Part shown: positions 44,581 through 53,895 of the stretch, piece after piece | Layout: each line of letters begins with the position of its first letter | Position numbering within the stretch: the stretch's first letter is position 1 | Made by a program: the position numbers and the translations under genes | DNA from: Paraburkholderia sabiae | GTDB lineage: Bacteria > Pseudomonadota > Gammaproteobacteria > Burkholderiales > Burkholderiaceae | Length of the DNA: 64,000 nucleotides | Direction of reading: 5' to 3' | NCBI RefSeq assembly: GCF_030412785.1 | Contig: NZ_CP125295.1 | Location: 5,208,001-5,272,000 of the forward strand | Notes under the pieces: generated by a model | What the model was told of the DNA's origin: nothing | The model's input: the letters and a program-made list of their open reading frames with translations, nothing else | Database searches by the model: none

Positions 44581-45531
44581 ATGAAACTCCATCAACTCAG
44601 CACGCTCGCCGCGATCGCGGAAACGGGCAGCATCCGCGCCGCGGCCCGGCAGTTGGGGCTTTCGCCCGCCGCCGTGACCAAGTCCGTGCGCGAACTCGAA
44701 GCGGACCTGCGCGCGCCGCTCGTGATACGCGGCACATCGGGCGTCGCGTTCACTGATTACGGCCGCGCGCTGGTCGTGCATGCGCGGCTCGTGTTGGGGC
44801 AACTCGCGCGCGCCGAAGCCGAACTCGAAGCGATGCGCGGCGCGGCGGCAGGCAAGCTTTCCGTGGGCGTGACGCCGTGGCTCGCGCTGACGTTTCTGCC
44901 CGAGACCGTCAATCGCTTCAAGCAGAAAATGCCCGACGTGCAGCTGGAATTCTTCGAAGGATTACTGGCCGTCGTGCAGCCGCGACTGCGCGACGGCAGC
45001 CTGGATTTTTCGATCGGACGTCCGCCGCCTGCGTCGCCGCAATCGGAGTTTCATAACGTGCCGCTCTTTTCGACGCATTCCGCTGTGGTCGCGCGGCGCG
45101 GTCATCCGCTAGGCGAATGCCGCACGCTGCACGAGTTGCAGGACGCCGAATGGGTGTTGAACTGGGATCCCGCGAGCCGCGAGTCGATGTCCGATAACCT
45201 GTTCCGCAAGCGCGGCATGAAAGTGCCGCACACGATTCATCTCGCGCATTCGTTCGCGATCGTGCTGGGCCTCGTTCAGCAGACGGATTTCCTGAGTATC
45301 TTTCCGTGGCCGCTCGTCGAGGTGAACATCGCGAAGGAGAACTTGCGCGCCTTGCCGCTGCGCGAAGTGGTGGACGAGACGATTGTCAGCATCACGTCGC
45401 GGCGCGGCGTGCCCGTCAGTCCGGCGGGGGCGTGCTTTATCGAATGTCTGCGTGAAGTGATCGACGAAGGCGCGCGGTCGCAGGACGCGGACCGCCGCCG
45501 TCTGTTTCATTCGATCGAACTGCTATTTTAA
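44581..45531 (+). CDS. LysR-family transcriptional regulator
   Basis: The 316-residue regulator has a winged HTH at 1-60 (GSIRAAARQLGLSPAAVTKSVRELEADL) and a periplasmic-binding-like effector domain (about 90-300). ATG 44581 starts the canonical MKLHQLSTLAAIAETGS; the upstream frame is not family-like. It is divergent from the M20 peptidase gene (138 bp), its probable target. Effector unknown. Confidence 0.9.
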   Translation: MKLHQLSTLAAIAETGSIRAAARQLGLSPAAVTKSVRELEADLRAPLVIRGTSGVAFTDYGRALVVHARLVLGQLARAEAELEAMRGAAAGKLSVGVTPWLALTFLPETVNRFKQKMPDVQLEFFEGLLAVVQPRLRDGSLDFSIGRPPPASPQSEFHNVPLFSTHSAVVARRGHPLGECRTLHELQDAEWVLNWDPASRESMSDNLFRKRGMKVPHTIHLAHSFAIVLGLVQQTDFLSIFPWPLVEVNIAKENLRALPLREVVDETIVSITSRRGVPVSPAGACFIECLREVIDEGARSQDADRRRLFHSIELLF

Positions 45532-45549
45532 GCCCTGTTTCAAGGCTTA
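45529..45549. terminator. Stop-to-stop palindrome between convergent genes
   Basis: TAAGCC (45529-45534) pairs with GGCTTA (45544-45549). The TAA stop of the LysR gene and the TAA stop of the aldehyde dehydrogenase gene pair with each other in the stem. It probably acts in both directions. Confidence 0.5.
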
Positions 45550-46974
45550 TTTCGCGTAACCGACCACGCCCTTGATCTCGAGAAAATCTTCGAGACCGAA
45601 CTCGCCGTACTCGCGCCCATTGCCCGATTGGCGATAGCCACCAAACGGCGCTTCCGGCGAGTACTCCGCGTAGTTCAGATAGATCGTGCCTGTGCGCAAG
45701 CGTTTTGCAACGGCGCGTGCGCGTTCGAGCGAGGCCGACTGCACATAACCCGCGAGACCGTAGATGCTGTCGTTGGCCATCGCGACGGCTTCGTCTTCCG
45801 TGTCGTAGCCGAGAATCGACAGCACGGGTCCGAAGATTTCTTCACGCGCGACGGTCATGTCATGTGTCACATGGCCGAACACCGTCGGGCGCACGTAGTA
45901 GCCTTCGCCCACACCTTCGGGACGCCCCGGACCGCCCGCCGCGAGCACGGCACGTTCATGCACGCCCGCTTCGATCATCGACTGGATCTTGTCGTACTGC
46001 TGCTGGCTGATGACGGGACCGAGATCGCTCGATGCCGCATTCGCAGGACCGACGACGAGCGCATTGGCCACGTCTTTCGCGTAGCCGAGTGCTTCGTCCA
46101 TCCGTGCACGCGGCACGAACATGCGCGTGGGTGCATCGCACGATTGACCGCTGTTGTCGAAACATGCGCGCGCGCCGCGCGTGACGGCATCGCGCAAGTC
46201 AGCATCTTCGAGAATCAGGTTCGCCGATTTGCCGCCCAGTTCCTGATGCACGCGCTTGACGGTATCGGCTGCGGCTTTCGCGACCTGCACGCCTGCGCGC
46301 GTCGAGCCCGTGAACGACATCATGTCGATGTCCTTGTGACGCGACATCGCATCGCCCACTACGTGCCCTTCGCCGTTGACGAGATTGAACACGCCTGCGG
46401 GCACGCCTGCTTCATGCAGGATCTCGGCGTACAGCAGCGCGCTCATCGGCGCGAGTTCCGACGGCTTCAGCACCATCGTGCAGCCTGCCGCGAGTGCGGG
46501 TGCGACCTTCGTCGTGATCTGCAACGCGGGCCAGTTCCACGGCGTGATCAGACCGCACACGCCGACGGGTTCCTTGCGGATCAGCATGCTGCCCTTCATC
46601 TGCTCGAATTCGAAGTTCTGCAGCGTGCGGATCATCGTTTCCAGATGCGCTGTGCCCGTCCACGCCTGCGCGTCGTGCGCGAACTGTTTAGGCGCGCCCA
46701 TTTCGTGGCTGATGGCTTCGACCATATCGTCGTAGCGCTTGCGGTACACCTCGAGGATCGATTGCAGCAGATCGATGCGCTGTTGCACCGTGCTTTCCGA
46801 ATACGTAGCGAACGCGGCCTTCGCGGCGGCGACGGCGCGATCGACATCGGCAGCGCTACCCAGCGAGATCTTCGCGAAGGGCTGTGCCGTGGACGGATCG
46901 ATGACGTCGAGCGTTTTCGGCTCGATCGGGTCGACCCATTTGCCGTCGATATAGAACTGCGTGGCGTGCTGCAT
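45547..46974 (-). CDS. NAD(P)-dependent aldehyde dehydrogenase
   Basis: The 475-residue enzyme has the PWNWP motif at 145-149, general base Glu245 (QELGGKS) and nucleophile Cys279 (NSGQSCDAPTR). It oxidises an aldehyde to the acid; within the family it resembles enzymes of amine and sugar-aldehyde breakdown, but the substrate is not certain. ATG 46974 has AGAGGA upstream, and the longer frame is not family-like. It is divergent from the cupin gene (151 bp), next to an amine-oxidase-type FAD enzyme and a permease. Confidence 0.93.
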   Translation of the reverse strand: MQHATQFYIDGKWVDPIEPKTLDVIDPSTAQPFAKISLGSAADVDRAVAAAKAAFATYSESTVQQRIDLLQSILEVYRKRYDDMVEAISHEMGAPKQFAHDAQAWTGTAHLETMIRTLQNFEFEQMKGSMLIRKEPVGVCGLITPWNWPALQITTKVAPALAAGCTMVLKPSELAPMSALLYAEILHEAGVPAGVFNLVNGEGHVVGDAMSRHKDIDMMSFTGSTRAGVQVAKAAADTVKRVHQELGGKSANLILEDADLRDAVTRGARACFDNSGQSCDAPTRMFVPRARMDEALGYAKDVANALVVGPANAASSDLGPVISQQQYDKIQSMIEAGVHERAVLAAGGPGRPEGVGEGYYVRPTVFGHVTHDMTVAREEIFGPVLSILGYDTEDEAVAMANDSIYGLAGYVQSASLERARAVAKRLRTGTIYLNYAEYSPEAPFGGYRQSGNGREYGEFGLEDFLEIKGVVGYAK

Positions 46975-47125
46975 GATGTTTCCTCTATTGGGTTCTGCCC
47001 GTTTCAGTCGATGCGTTACATCGACCGCCCTCAAACTACATGTCTTCAAATCGAAATTCATTGCGATGCGGGTTTGGCTCAGACTCGCGGTTCCTTATTT
47101 GATCTTTTTCCGGAGACTGTGTTTT

Positions 47126-47497
47126 ATGAGCAATGTTACGTTTACTCGCATCGATGCTAAAGGTCCTGGCGCTACCGGGCTGCAACCTGCGTTGCATGAT
47201 CCCGCTGATGTGATTCTCGATGGCGCTAAAGCACCGCATGCTTTGACTGCTTTTTCTGATGCTGACAATGTCTTGACCGCTGGTGTGTGGCAGTGCGATG
47301 CCGGTACTTTGAAGCTTTCCGATCTGCCCATTCATGAAGTGTGCGTTCTCATCGAAGGCGAAGTCGAGATTACTGGCGATGATGGGCGTCGCGATACTTA
47401 TCGCGCTGGGGATGCGTTTGTTCTTCATAAGGGCTTTTCTGGGACCTGGCATATGCCTGTTGCTACCAAGAAGTACAGTATTGTTTATTGTGGTTGA
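47126..47497 (+). CDS. Cupin protein (DUF861/cupin_3-like)
   Basis: This single cupin of 123 residues has two beta-barrel motifs, IHEVCVLIEGEVEITGDDG and the YRAGDAFVLHKGFSGTWHM block, the pattern of cupin_3 proteins seen in ureide and polyamine breakdown clusters. ATG 47126 has GGAG ten bases upstream. Divergent from the aldehyde dehydrogenase. The entire gene uses T-rich codons unlike the rest of the window. It is followed by a strong terminator and repeat copy D. Confidence 0.88.
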   Translation: MSNVTFTRIDAKGPGATGLQPALHDPADVILDGAKAPHALTAFSDADNVLTAGVWQCDAGTLKLSDLPIHEVCVLIEGEVEITGDDGRRDTYRAGDAFVLHKGFSGTWHMPVATKKYSIVYCG

Positions 47498-47515
47498 TCG
47501 TTGCTTTTTTCTTTA

Positions 47516-47543
47516 AAACCGCGCGGTTTTTGCGCGGTTTTTC
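47516..47543 (+). terminator. Intrinsic terminator after the cupin gene
   Basis: AACCGCGC, loop GGTTTTT, GCGCGGTT and then TTT. It ends cupin transcripts before the repeat begins. Confidence 0.8.
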
Positions 47544-47545
47544 TG

Positions 47546-48155
47546 TTTAGGTTTTTGCTGCTGCGCTGGCATCCGCGAGTTCGTATCCGTACTTCAGGCG
47601 TCGCCCCTGTGCGGGGCAGCACCTACTTTTCTTTGCAGCGGCAAAGAAAAGTAGGCAAAAGAAAGCCGCTTTTGAACCTCCGGTGCCTGCCAGAATAACG
47701 CCACGGCACACGGTCTCTGAGCCATCGCGCAGCAACGTCTGCACTTTGTGGAAAGCCCGCAGTCAACCGCGCACGCCGCGAAAGCCCCACACACAGTCTG
47801 GAGCACATAACGCCGCAATCAGACCGACGGCAAACGCGCAAAAACAAGCCGACCGAACGTGCCCCAGGTGGATGTCGTCGTTCGCGCCGCGCGCGCGTGA
47901 CTGCGGGCTTTCTACGGAGTGTTGGCGTCACTGCGCGACAGCTCAAAGACCGTGTGCCGTGGCGTTATCCGGGCGGGCACCGGAGGTTTGAAGCGGCTTT
48001 CTTTTGCCTACTTTTCTTTGCCGCTGCAAAGAAAAGTAGGTGCCGCCCCGCACAGGGGCAACGCCTGAAGCACCGATACGAATTCGCGGATGCCAGCGCA
48101 GCAAAAAAACAAAAAGCAAAAAACCAAAATAGCGACTGCGTCGCAGACAAAAAAA
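47546..48155. repeat. Palindromic intergenic repeat, copy D (intact double element)
   Basis: This is the only complete double element in the window. Core hairpins lie at 47622-47655 (loop AGCG) and 48007-48040 (loop CGCT) in inverted orientation, about 350 bp apart. Each is flanked by a GCCCC/GGGGC hairpin and, further out, the GGCATCCGCGA block. The centre (about 47790-47890) matches the centre of copy B nearly base for base, including GTGCCCCAGGTGGATGTC. It lies between convergent genes. Confidence 0.88.
48105..48144 (-). terminator. Terminator at the right arm of repeat copy D
   Basis: Minus-strand reading out of the FAD oxidase gene: GCGAC-GCA-GTCGC, then several T runs. Same layout as at copies A and C. 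Confidence 0.6.
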
Positions 48156-49547
48156 CTACATAGGAAACCCAAGAGCCTTAATGGAGTTAATCCACCACCT
48201 CCTCCACCCACCCCGATCATCAGCCCCATCAAAAGCATTAAAAGTGATCTTGGCGGCGATCCACCGCACAGGCTCGGGCGGAATATACGAAGGCCCTTTC
48301 CGCGAGATATCGAGCGAAGTAATCAACGTATCGCGATTCCAGAGCATCTCGAGCCCCATGCGCGCCCCAAACCGACTACCGGCAACGCCAAACCCCGTAT
48401 ACCCGGCGACAAAAACAGTCTTCCCCCCGTGATACTTCCGGGCAAACACAGCGCCACGCGAGCAGTAATCAATCGGCCCACCCCACGCGTGCGTGAACTT
48501 CACATCATCGAGCTGTGGGAACGTCCGATAAAAAGCCTCGGCGAGCTTATAGTAAGTACGCTCATCACGATCCTGCGAAGGGTTGTTATTGCCGCCAAAG
48601 TGATAACTGACACGTCCGCCAAAAATAATGCGGTTATCCTTCGTCAAGCGAAAATAATTGAGTTGCGTGCGCGTGTCATACACGCCCTGGCGGTTCTTCC
48701 AGCCAATACGCGCCATCTGCTCATCCGTCAGCGGACTCGTCGCGATGATGTGATCGCGCACCTGCATCACGCGTCGGTTGATATCCGACACGCCCACATT
48801 CGCCGTCCCCGTACCCAGCAGCACGCGCGGCGTTTCGATCCGCCCCGCCTGCGTATAGACGATCATCCTGTTGCCGTGTTCTTCGAGCTTCGTCAGCGGC
48901 GAATGCTCATGCAAACGTACACCGAGCCTCAACGCAGCCGCCTTTAGGCCCCACGCAAGCTTCGCAGGATGAATCGTGCCGCTGCGATTACGTGACCACA
49001 TCGCGCCCGCAAACAACGGCGAATTCAATTGCTCGCGAGCCTTCTCGCTGTCGAGCAACACCACATCGTGACCATGCGACACGTGCAGTTCGAAATCCGT
49101 CTGCAAATGCGGCACATGCTTCTCTTCGACGGCCACCGTCATCTCGCCGTTCCACTCGACATCCGCTTCAATGCCGTAACGCACCAGCGCTTCCTTGAAG
49201 CCGTCGAGGTTCTCCTGACCAAGACGTTCGAGCACGTCGAGATCTTTCGGGAACACACGTGTCGCATTCGGCAAACCGTGCATCACCGATGTGGAAATGA
49301 TCCCGCCCGGACGCCCCGATGCGCCATACGCAATCTTGCCGGCTTCGATCAGCACGACGTCGAGGCGCGGATCGTTTTCCTTTGCCTGAATAGCGGCCCA
49401 CAAACCCGTAAAGCCGCCGCCGACGATCACCAGATCGGCCGTGGTCGGCCCGATCAGTTCTCGCTCGACATCCGGCGCCGCCGGATTGTCCAGCCAGAAC
49501 GGGAACAGCTTGACACCTTCGAATGCGCGTTTGACCGACTCGCTCAT
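48156..49547 (-). CDS. FAD-dependent oxidoreductase (DAO family, PuuB-like)
   Basis: The 463-residue flavoenzyme has the dinucleotide motif VIVGGGFTGLWAA (43-48 core) and the DAO-type C-terminal flavin block VFVAGYTGFGVAGS. The pattern FTGLWAAI..LIEAGKIAYGASGRPGG resembles gamma-glutamylputrescine and related amine oxidases. It likely oxidises a secondary or N-substituted amine to an aldehyde that the dehydrogenase at 45547-46974 could take. ATG 49547 has AGGTGAG five bases upstream. Co-directional with the NCS1 permease 61 bp away. T-rich codons at the last 450 bp; stop beside repeat copy D. Confidence 0.88.
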   Translation of the reverse strand: MSESVKRAFEGVKLFPFWLDNPAAPDVERELIGPTTADLVIVGGGFTGLWAAIQAKENDPRLDVVLIEAGKIAYGASGRPGGIISTSVMHGLPNATRVFPKDLDVLERLGQENLDGFKEALVRYGIEADVEWNGEMTVAVEEKHVPHLQTDFELHVSHGHDVVLLDSEKAREQLNSPLFAGAMWSRNRSGTIHPAKLAWGLKAAALRLGVRLHEHSPLTKLEEHGNRMIVYTQAGRIETPRVLLGTGTANVGVSDINRRVMQVRDHIIATSPLTDEQMARIGWKNRQGVYDTRTQLNYFRLTKDNRIIFGGRVSYHFGGNNNPSQDRDERTYYKLAEAFYRTFPQLDDVKFTHAWGGPIDYCSRGAVFARKYHGGKTVFVAGYTGFGVAGSRFGARMGLEMLWNRDTLITSLDISRKGPSYIPPEPVRWIAAKITFNAFDGADDRGGWRRWWINSIKALGFPM

Positions 49548-49608
49548 CTTCTCACCTGCTCTATTCAATGCTTTGTTCACGATGCCGCGAAGGGCATGCT
49601 CAGTTCTA

Positions 49609-51198
49609 TTACGCAGCGTCCTGCGTGTCGAATACTTCTTCGCGCGGCGCCGACATTCTGTTGCCTCGCGCGGGACTCGGTTCGACCTGCCGGATCCGTG
49701 CATGCGTGGCCTTGTAGCTGCCGCGCAACCATCGTCGGCCCTGCGGACCATACACGCCATCCGGCTCCGGGAAGCATTGCAGCAGCGTCACATAGAGCGT
49801 GCAAGCCAGTGTCAGCGAAACAGGCATGCTGATATCGAGGCCACCTGCGAGTTCACCAAGCGGACCGACGAACTGGTCCGGCAGATTGACGAAGCACAGG
49901 CCCGTCAGCGCGCTCGGAATCCATGCGCCCATCGCGCGCCAGTTCCAGCCGTGTGTGAACCAGTAGTGACCGCCGCGACCGCCGCGATTGAACACCTGCA
50001 GATCGTCCGACAGATAGAAGCCGCGACGCGTCACGTAACCGATGATCATGATCACCATCCACGGACAGCTGCATGTGTTGATCAGCACCGAGAACGTCGA
50101 CACGCTTTCGACCAGGTTGAACACGAAACGCCCGAGGAAGATGAAGCCGATCGCCGCACTGCCGATCAGCAGCGTCGCACGCACGCGATTCAGCAGCTTC
50201 GGGAACATGCTCGACATGTCGAGACCCGTGCCGTACAGCGCCGTCGTTCCCGTCGACATCCCGCCGATAATCGCAATCAGGCACACAGGCAGGAAGAACC
50301 AGTTCGGCGAAATCGCCAGCAATCCGCCGACGTAGTTGTTCGACGCGATGAAATCGGGGGCCTTCTGCGCGATGATCGTCGCCGTCGCGAGGCCGAAGAA
50401 GAACGGCACGAAGGTGGCGATCTGCGCGATCATCACGGCGAGCATCGTGCGATGCTTCGGCGTGTTCTGCGGAATGTAGCGCGCCCAGTCGCCCATCGTC
50501 GATGCAAACGAAACGGGATTGCTCAGTGCAACCAGCACGGCGCTGACGAAGGCCGGCCAGAAACCCACCGCGCCCAGCGCCACCTTGCCCGCATAGTGGC
50601 TGTCGAACGGGCCAGCGAACGCGAAGATGCCCGCGATGAAGAGCAGGCTCGCCGTCCACACGGCAATCTTGTTGACCCACAGCATGAAGCGAAAACCGTA
50701 GATGCACACGGTCAGCACGAGCACTGCAAAGATGCCGTATGCGACGCTCAACGTGAAGCCATTCACGGGCAGGCCAAGCATATGATTCGCACCGCCTACC
50801 AGCGCATCGCCGGAACTCCACACGGCCAGCGAGAAGAATGCAACGGATGTCAGCAGCGCGAGAAACGAGCCGACGATCCGTCCATGAATGCCGAAGTGCG
50901 CGCCCGACGACACCGGGTCATTCGTGCCGTTGCGCATGCCGAACAGGCTCATCGGCGCGAGAATGCACGAGCCGACCAGCACGCCGATCACGATCGACGC
51001 GACGCCCGCCCAGAACGACAGGCCGAGCAGCACGGGAAAACTGCCGAGCACGGAAGTCGAAAACGTATTGCAGCCGCCGAACAGCAGGCGGAACAGATCG
51101 ATGGGCCGCGCATAGCGGGACTGGTCGGGGATGCGCTCGAAACCGAAGGTTTCGACGGTGGTGATGCTGCTGTTGTTGCTCTCGTTACGGCTGCTCAT
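49609..51198 (-). CDS. NCS1-family nucleobase/cation symporter-like permease
   Basis: The 529-residue permease of the purine-cytosine-permease family has about 12 helices, an N-terminal cytosolic arm ERIPDQSRYARPIDLFRLLFGGCNTFSTSVLG, and a long soluble C-terminal tail (about 480-529). It likely imports a nitrogenous compound with H+ or Na+. ATG 51198 has AGAGGAG upstream. It is probably co-transcribed with the FAD oxidase, pointing to uptake and oxidation of the same compound. Confidence 0.88.
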   Translation of the reverse strand: MSSRNESNNSSITTVETFGFERIPDQSRYARPIDLFRLLFGGCNTFSTSVLGSFPVLLGLSFWAGVASIVIGVLVGSCILAPMSLFGMRNGTNDPVSSGAHFGIHGRIVGSFLALLTSVAFFSLAVWSSGDALVGGANHMLGLPVNGFTLSVAYGIFAVLVLTVCIYGFRFMLWVNKIAVWTASLLFIAGIFAFAGPFDSHYAGKVALGAVGFWPAFVSAVLVALSNPVSFASTMGDWARYIPQNTPKHRTMLAVMIAQIATFVPFFFGLATATIIAQKAPDFIASNNYVGGLLAISPNWFFLPVCLIAIIGGMSTGTTALYGTGLDMSSMFPKLLNRVRATLLIGSAAIGFIFLGRFVFNLVESVSTFSVLINTCSCPWMVIMIIGYVTRRGFYLSDDLQVFNRGGRGGHYWFTHGWNWRAMGAWIPSALTGLCFVNLPDQFVGPLGELAGGLDISMPVSLTLACTLYVTLLQCFPEPDGVYGPQGRRWLRGSYKATHARIRQVEPSPARGNRMSAPREEVFDTQDAA

Positions 51199-51458
51199 GT
51201 CTCCGACTCCTCTGACGGCCAGGGAAATCACACGGCTCGCCACAGGTTTCCGGCGTCCGCTTTTTTAACAAATGTCTGGACGCCACTGTAAAGAGAAACA
51301 ATTCGAGTACAAATATCGTCGGCGCAACCTTTACTTCGATATCGGTCGATGTAAGGCGTCAGGCTTATGCTGCAAGGCTTTCAGGCTCGGCGAGCGGGCT
51401 TTCGAAAGTCAGCAAAAGACCGCTCGGAGAGCATAACGTCGAAAAAAATCGGCAGATT

Positions 51459-52412
51459 TCACACGCGCCGGCGTTTCTTCAAGGCCGCGACGGACGGCAT
51501 CGGAATCGGCACGCTGCCTTTCATGCCCTCTTCGATCAGGAAATCGCGGAACAGGCTTGCGACGTGCGGCAGACGCTTGTCCGACACATGCATCACGTAC
51601 CAGTCACGTTCGATCGGGTTGTCGGGCAGCGGCAGCAACGCGAGCAGTCCCGCGTGAAATTCCAGCGTACACGCATGCAGCGACAGAAACGAAATGCCGA
51701 GCCCCGCTTCGACCAGCTGCTTGATCGCCTCGTTGCTCGACAGCTCGGAACCGATATGGATCTTGTGGCCCGCCTGCCTGAACAGGTTCTCGACGGTCGA
51801 ACGCGTGCCCGATCCGCGTTCGCGTACGAACAGATTCGCCGACTCCAGATCGCCGAGCGTGAGGCGCTTTCTCTTCATCAGCGCATGCGAAGGCGACGCG
51901 ACGAACGCCATCGGATGCTTTGCGAACACGGTGGCAACCGTGCGCAGTTCGCGCGGCGGGCTGCCCATCACGGCGAGATCGATTTCATGCGTCGCGAGCA
52001 TACGGATGATGTCCGCGCGATTGCCGACCTTGAACTGCACCTTCACCTGCGGACGTGCTTCAGTGAAGCGCACGAGAAACGGCGGGATCAGATACTCGGC
52101 CGTCGTGATCGCGCCGATGCGCAGCGTGCCGCCCTGCTCGCCATGCAACGCGGCGAGATCGTCGGCGGCGCCGTTCCATAGATCGAGGATTTCAAGCGCA
52201 TAGCGCGCGAGGATTTCCCCCGCGGCCGTCAGTTGCACGCCGCGTCCCACGCGTTGCAAAAGCGGTGCGCCCGCTGCCTCTTCAAGCAGGCGGATCTGCA
52301 GCGACACGGCGGGCTGCGTCAGACGCAACTCCTCCGCCGCGCCCGACACGCTGCCGAGCTTCGCCACCGTGTGGAGCGCCTTCAATTGTCGAAACGTCGC
52401 GGCCTTTAACAT
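51459..52412 (-). CDS. LysR-family regulator (CbbR-like)
   Basis: The 317-residue regulator has an HTH at 1-62 (GSVSGAAEELRLTQPAVSLQIRLLEEAAG) and a ligand domain starting near 92 (GTLRIGAITTAEYLIPPFL) that resembles CbbR/CysB-type proteins. ATG 52412 starts MLKAATFRQLKALHTVAKLGS, the family start; the nine codons upstream are unlikely. It is divergent from the NADH dehydrogenase gene (127 bp) and upstream on the same strand of the permease gene, so either may be its target. Confidence 0.9.
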   Translation of the reverse strand: MLKAATFRQLKALHTVAKLGSVSGAAEELRLTQPAVSLQIRLLEEAAGAPLLQRVGRGVQLTAAGEILARYALEILDLWNGAADDLAALHGEQGGTLRIGAITTAEYLIPPFLVRFTEARPQVKVQFKVGNRADIIRMLATHEIDLAVMGSPPRELRTVATVFAKHPMAFVASPSHALMKRKRLTLGDLESANLFVRERGSGTRSTVENLFRQAGHKIHIGSELSSNEAIKQLVEAGLGISFLSLHACTLEFHAGLLALLPLPDNPIERDWYVMHVSDKRLPHVASLFRDFLIEEGMKGSVPIPMPSVAALKKRRRV

Positions 52413-52539
52413 AAGTGAAAACCTATATGTTCTGTACAAACATTAAATTGTGCTGCTGATTTCCCCGATTTTATACTCGACCTCACTGATGATGTTCGCG
52501 CATGAATTGCATTGAAAAACGTTCAGGAGAGTACGCATC

Positions 52540-53892
52540 ATGACTACGATCGATCGACACACCGCAAGCAGCACATGCACTGCGCCGCACCGAATCGTCG
52601 TCGTTGGCGGCGGCGTGGGAGGACTGGGACTCGCGACGCGTCTCGGCGACTCGCTCGGCAAGAGCGGGCATGCGCACATCGTGCTGGTAGACCGCTCGCC
52701 GACGCACTTCTGGAAGCCGCTGCTGCACGAAGCCGCGTCCGGCCAGATCGATCCCGCCACGCATCAACTGCAATATGCCGTGCAGGCTCGCCGTCATGGC
52801 TTCGAGTTCGAACAGGGCGCGCTGCAATCGCTCGATCGTACGCAGCGACGCATCACGATCAGCGCAACGCGCGACGAAGACGGCCGCGAAGTGCTTCCTG
52901 CGCGTCACATCGCGTTCGATACACTCGTGCTCGCACTCGGCAGCGTGACGAACTACTTCGGCGTAAAGGGTGCGGCAGAAAATGCGCTGCCGCTGGAGTC
53001 AATCACGCATGCTGAATCGTTCCGCCGCAAGCTGCTCGATGCATGCACGCGAGCGAACCATGTGCGGCGCGTAAGCGGCGCGCAGCACGTGCAGCCGGTG
53101 TCGATCAACATCATCGGCGCGGGCGCAACGGGCGTCGAACTCGCGGCGGCATTGCGCGACAGCATCCGTTTGATGCATCGCTACAGCCTCTTTGCACTCG
53201 ATCCGGAGCGCGACTTCTGTATCCGGCTGATCGAAGGCACGGACCGCGTGTTGCCTGCGCTGTCGCCGCGTATCTCTTCACGTGCGCAGCGGATGCTCGG
53301 CAGTCTCGGCGTCGACGTGCTCACGACGACGCGCGTGACGGAAGTGCGCGCCGACGCCGTCTGCACGCACGACGGCCAGCAACTGCCGAGCGATATCGCG
53401 ATCTGGACAGCAGGCATCGCGGGCCCGCCCGTGCTGCGCGTGCTCGACGGCGTGGACGTGAACCGCAATGCACAGGTGCTCGTGAAGCGCACGCTGCAAA
53501 CCACGACAGACGCGAACGTGTTCGCATTAGGCGACTGCGCCGCCTGCCCTTCGCATGCCGACGGTTTTCTTGCGCCGCGTGCGCAGGTTGCGCATCAGCA
53601 GGCAATGTTTCTGGCGCGCGCGCTGAAGTGCCGCGTCGGCGGCGAAGCGCTGCCCGAGTTCACGTATCGCGACGCGGGCACGCTGGTCGGTTTCGGCGAT
53701 GTCGGGACGATCGGCAGTCTGAGCGGATTGCGCGAGCGGCCCGTGTTCGTCGACGGCTGGCTTGCGACTGTCGTGTACCGGCTGATCTATCGCCGGCACG
53801 TGATGACGGTCAGCGGCTTCGCGCGCATGGCGCTCGATACGGCGAGCCACTGGCTGCGTCGTCGCGTGCACCCTGTGATCCGTCTGCATTGA
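52540..53892 (+). CDS. ndh: Type II NADH dehydrogenase (NDH-2)
   Basis: The 450-residue flavoprotein has two Rossmann motifs, VVGGGVGGLGLA at about 21-32 (FAD) and IIGAGATGVELA near 190-201 (NADH). It also has the VFALGDCA FAD block and a C-terminal amphipathic, basic segment (RLIYRRHVMTVSGFARMAL, HWLRRRV) for membrane association. It would pass electrons from NADH to ubiquinone without pumping protons. ATG 52540 has CAGGAGAG upstream. Divergent from a CbbR-like LysR gene. Confidence 0.92.
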   Translation: MTTIDRHTASSTCTAPHRIVVVGGGVGGLGLATRLGDSLGKSGHAHIVLVDRSPTHFWKPLLHEAASGQIDPATHQLQYAVQARRHGFEFEQGALQSLDRTQRRITISATRDEDGREVLPARHIAFDTLVLALGSVTNYFGVKGAAENALPLESITHAESFRRKLLDACTRANHVRRVSGAQHVQPVSINIIGAGATGVELAAALRDSIRLMHRYSLFALDPERDFCIRLIEGTDRVLPALSPRISSRAQRMLGSLGVDVLTTTRVTEVRADAVCTHDGQQLPSDIAIWTAGIAGPPVLRVLDGVDVNRNAQVLVKRTLQTTTDANVFALGDCAACPSHADGFLAPRAQVAHQQAMFLARALKCRVGGEALPEFTYRDAGTLVGFGDVGTIGSLSGLRERPVFVDGWLATVVYRLIYRRHVMTVSGFARMALDTASHWLRRRVHPVIRLH

Positions 53893-53895
53893 TAA

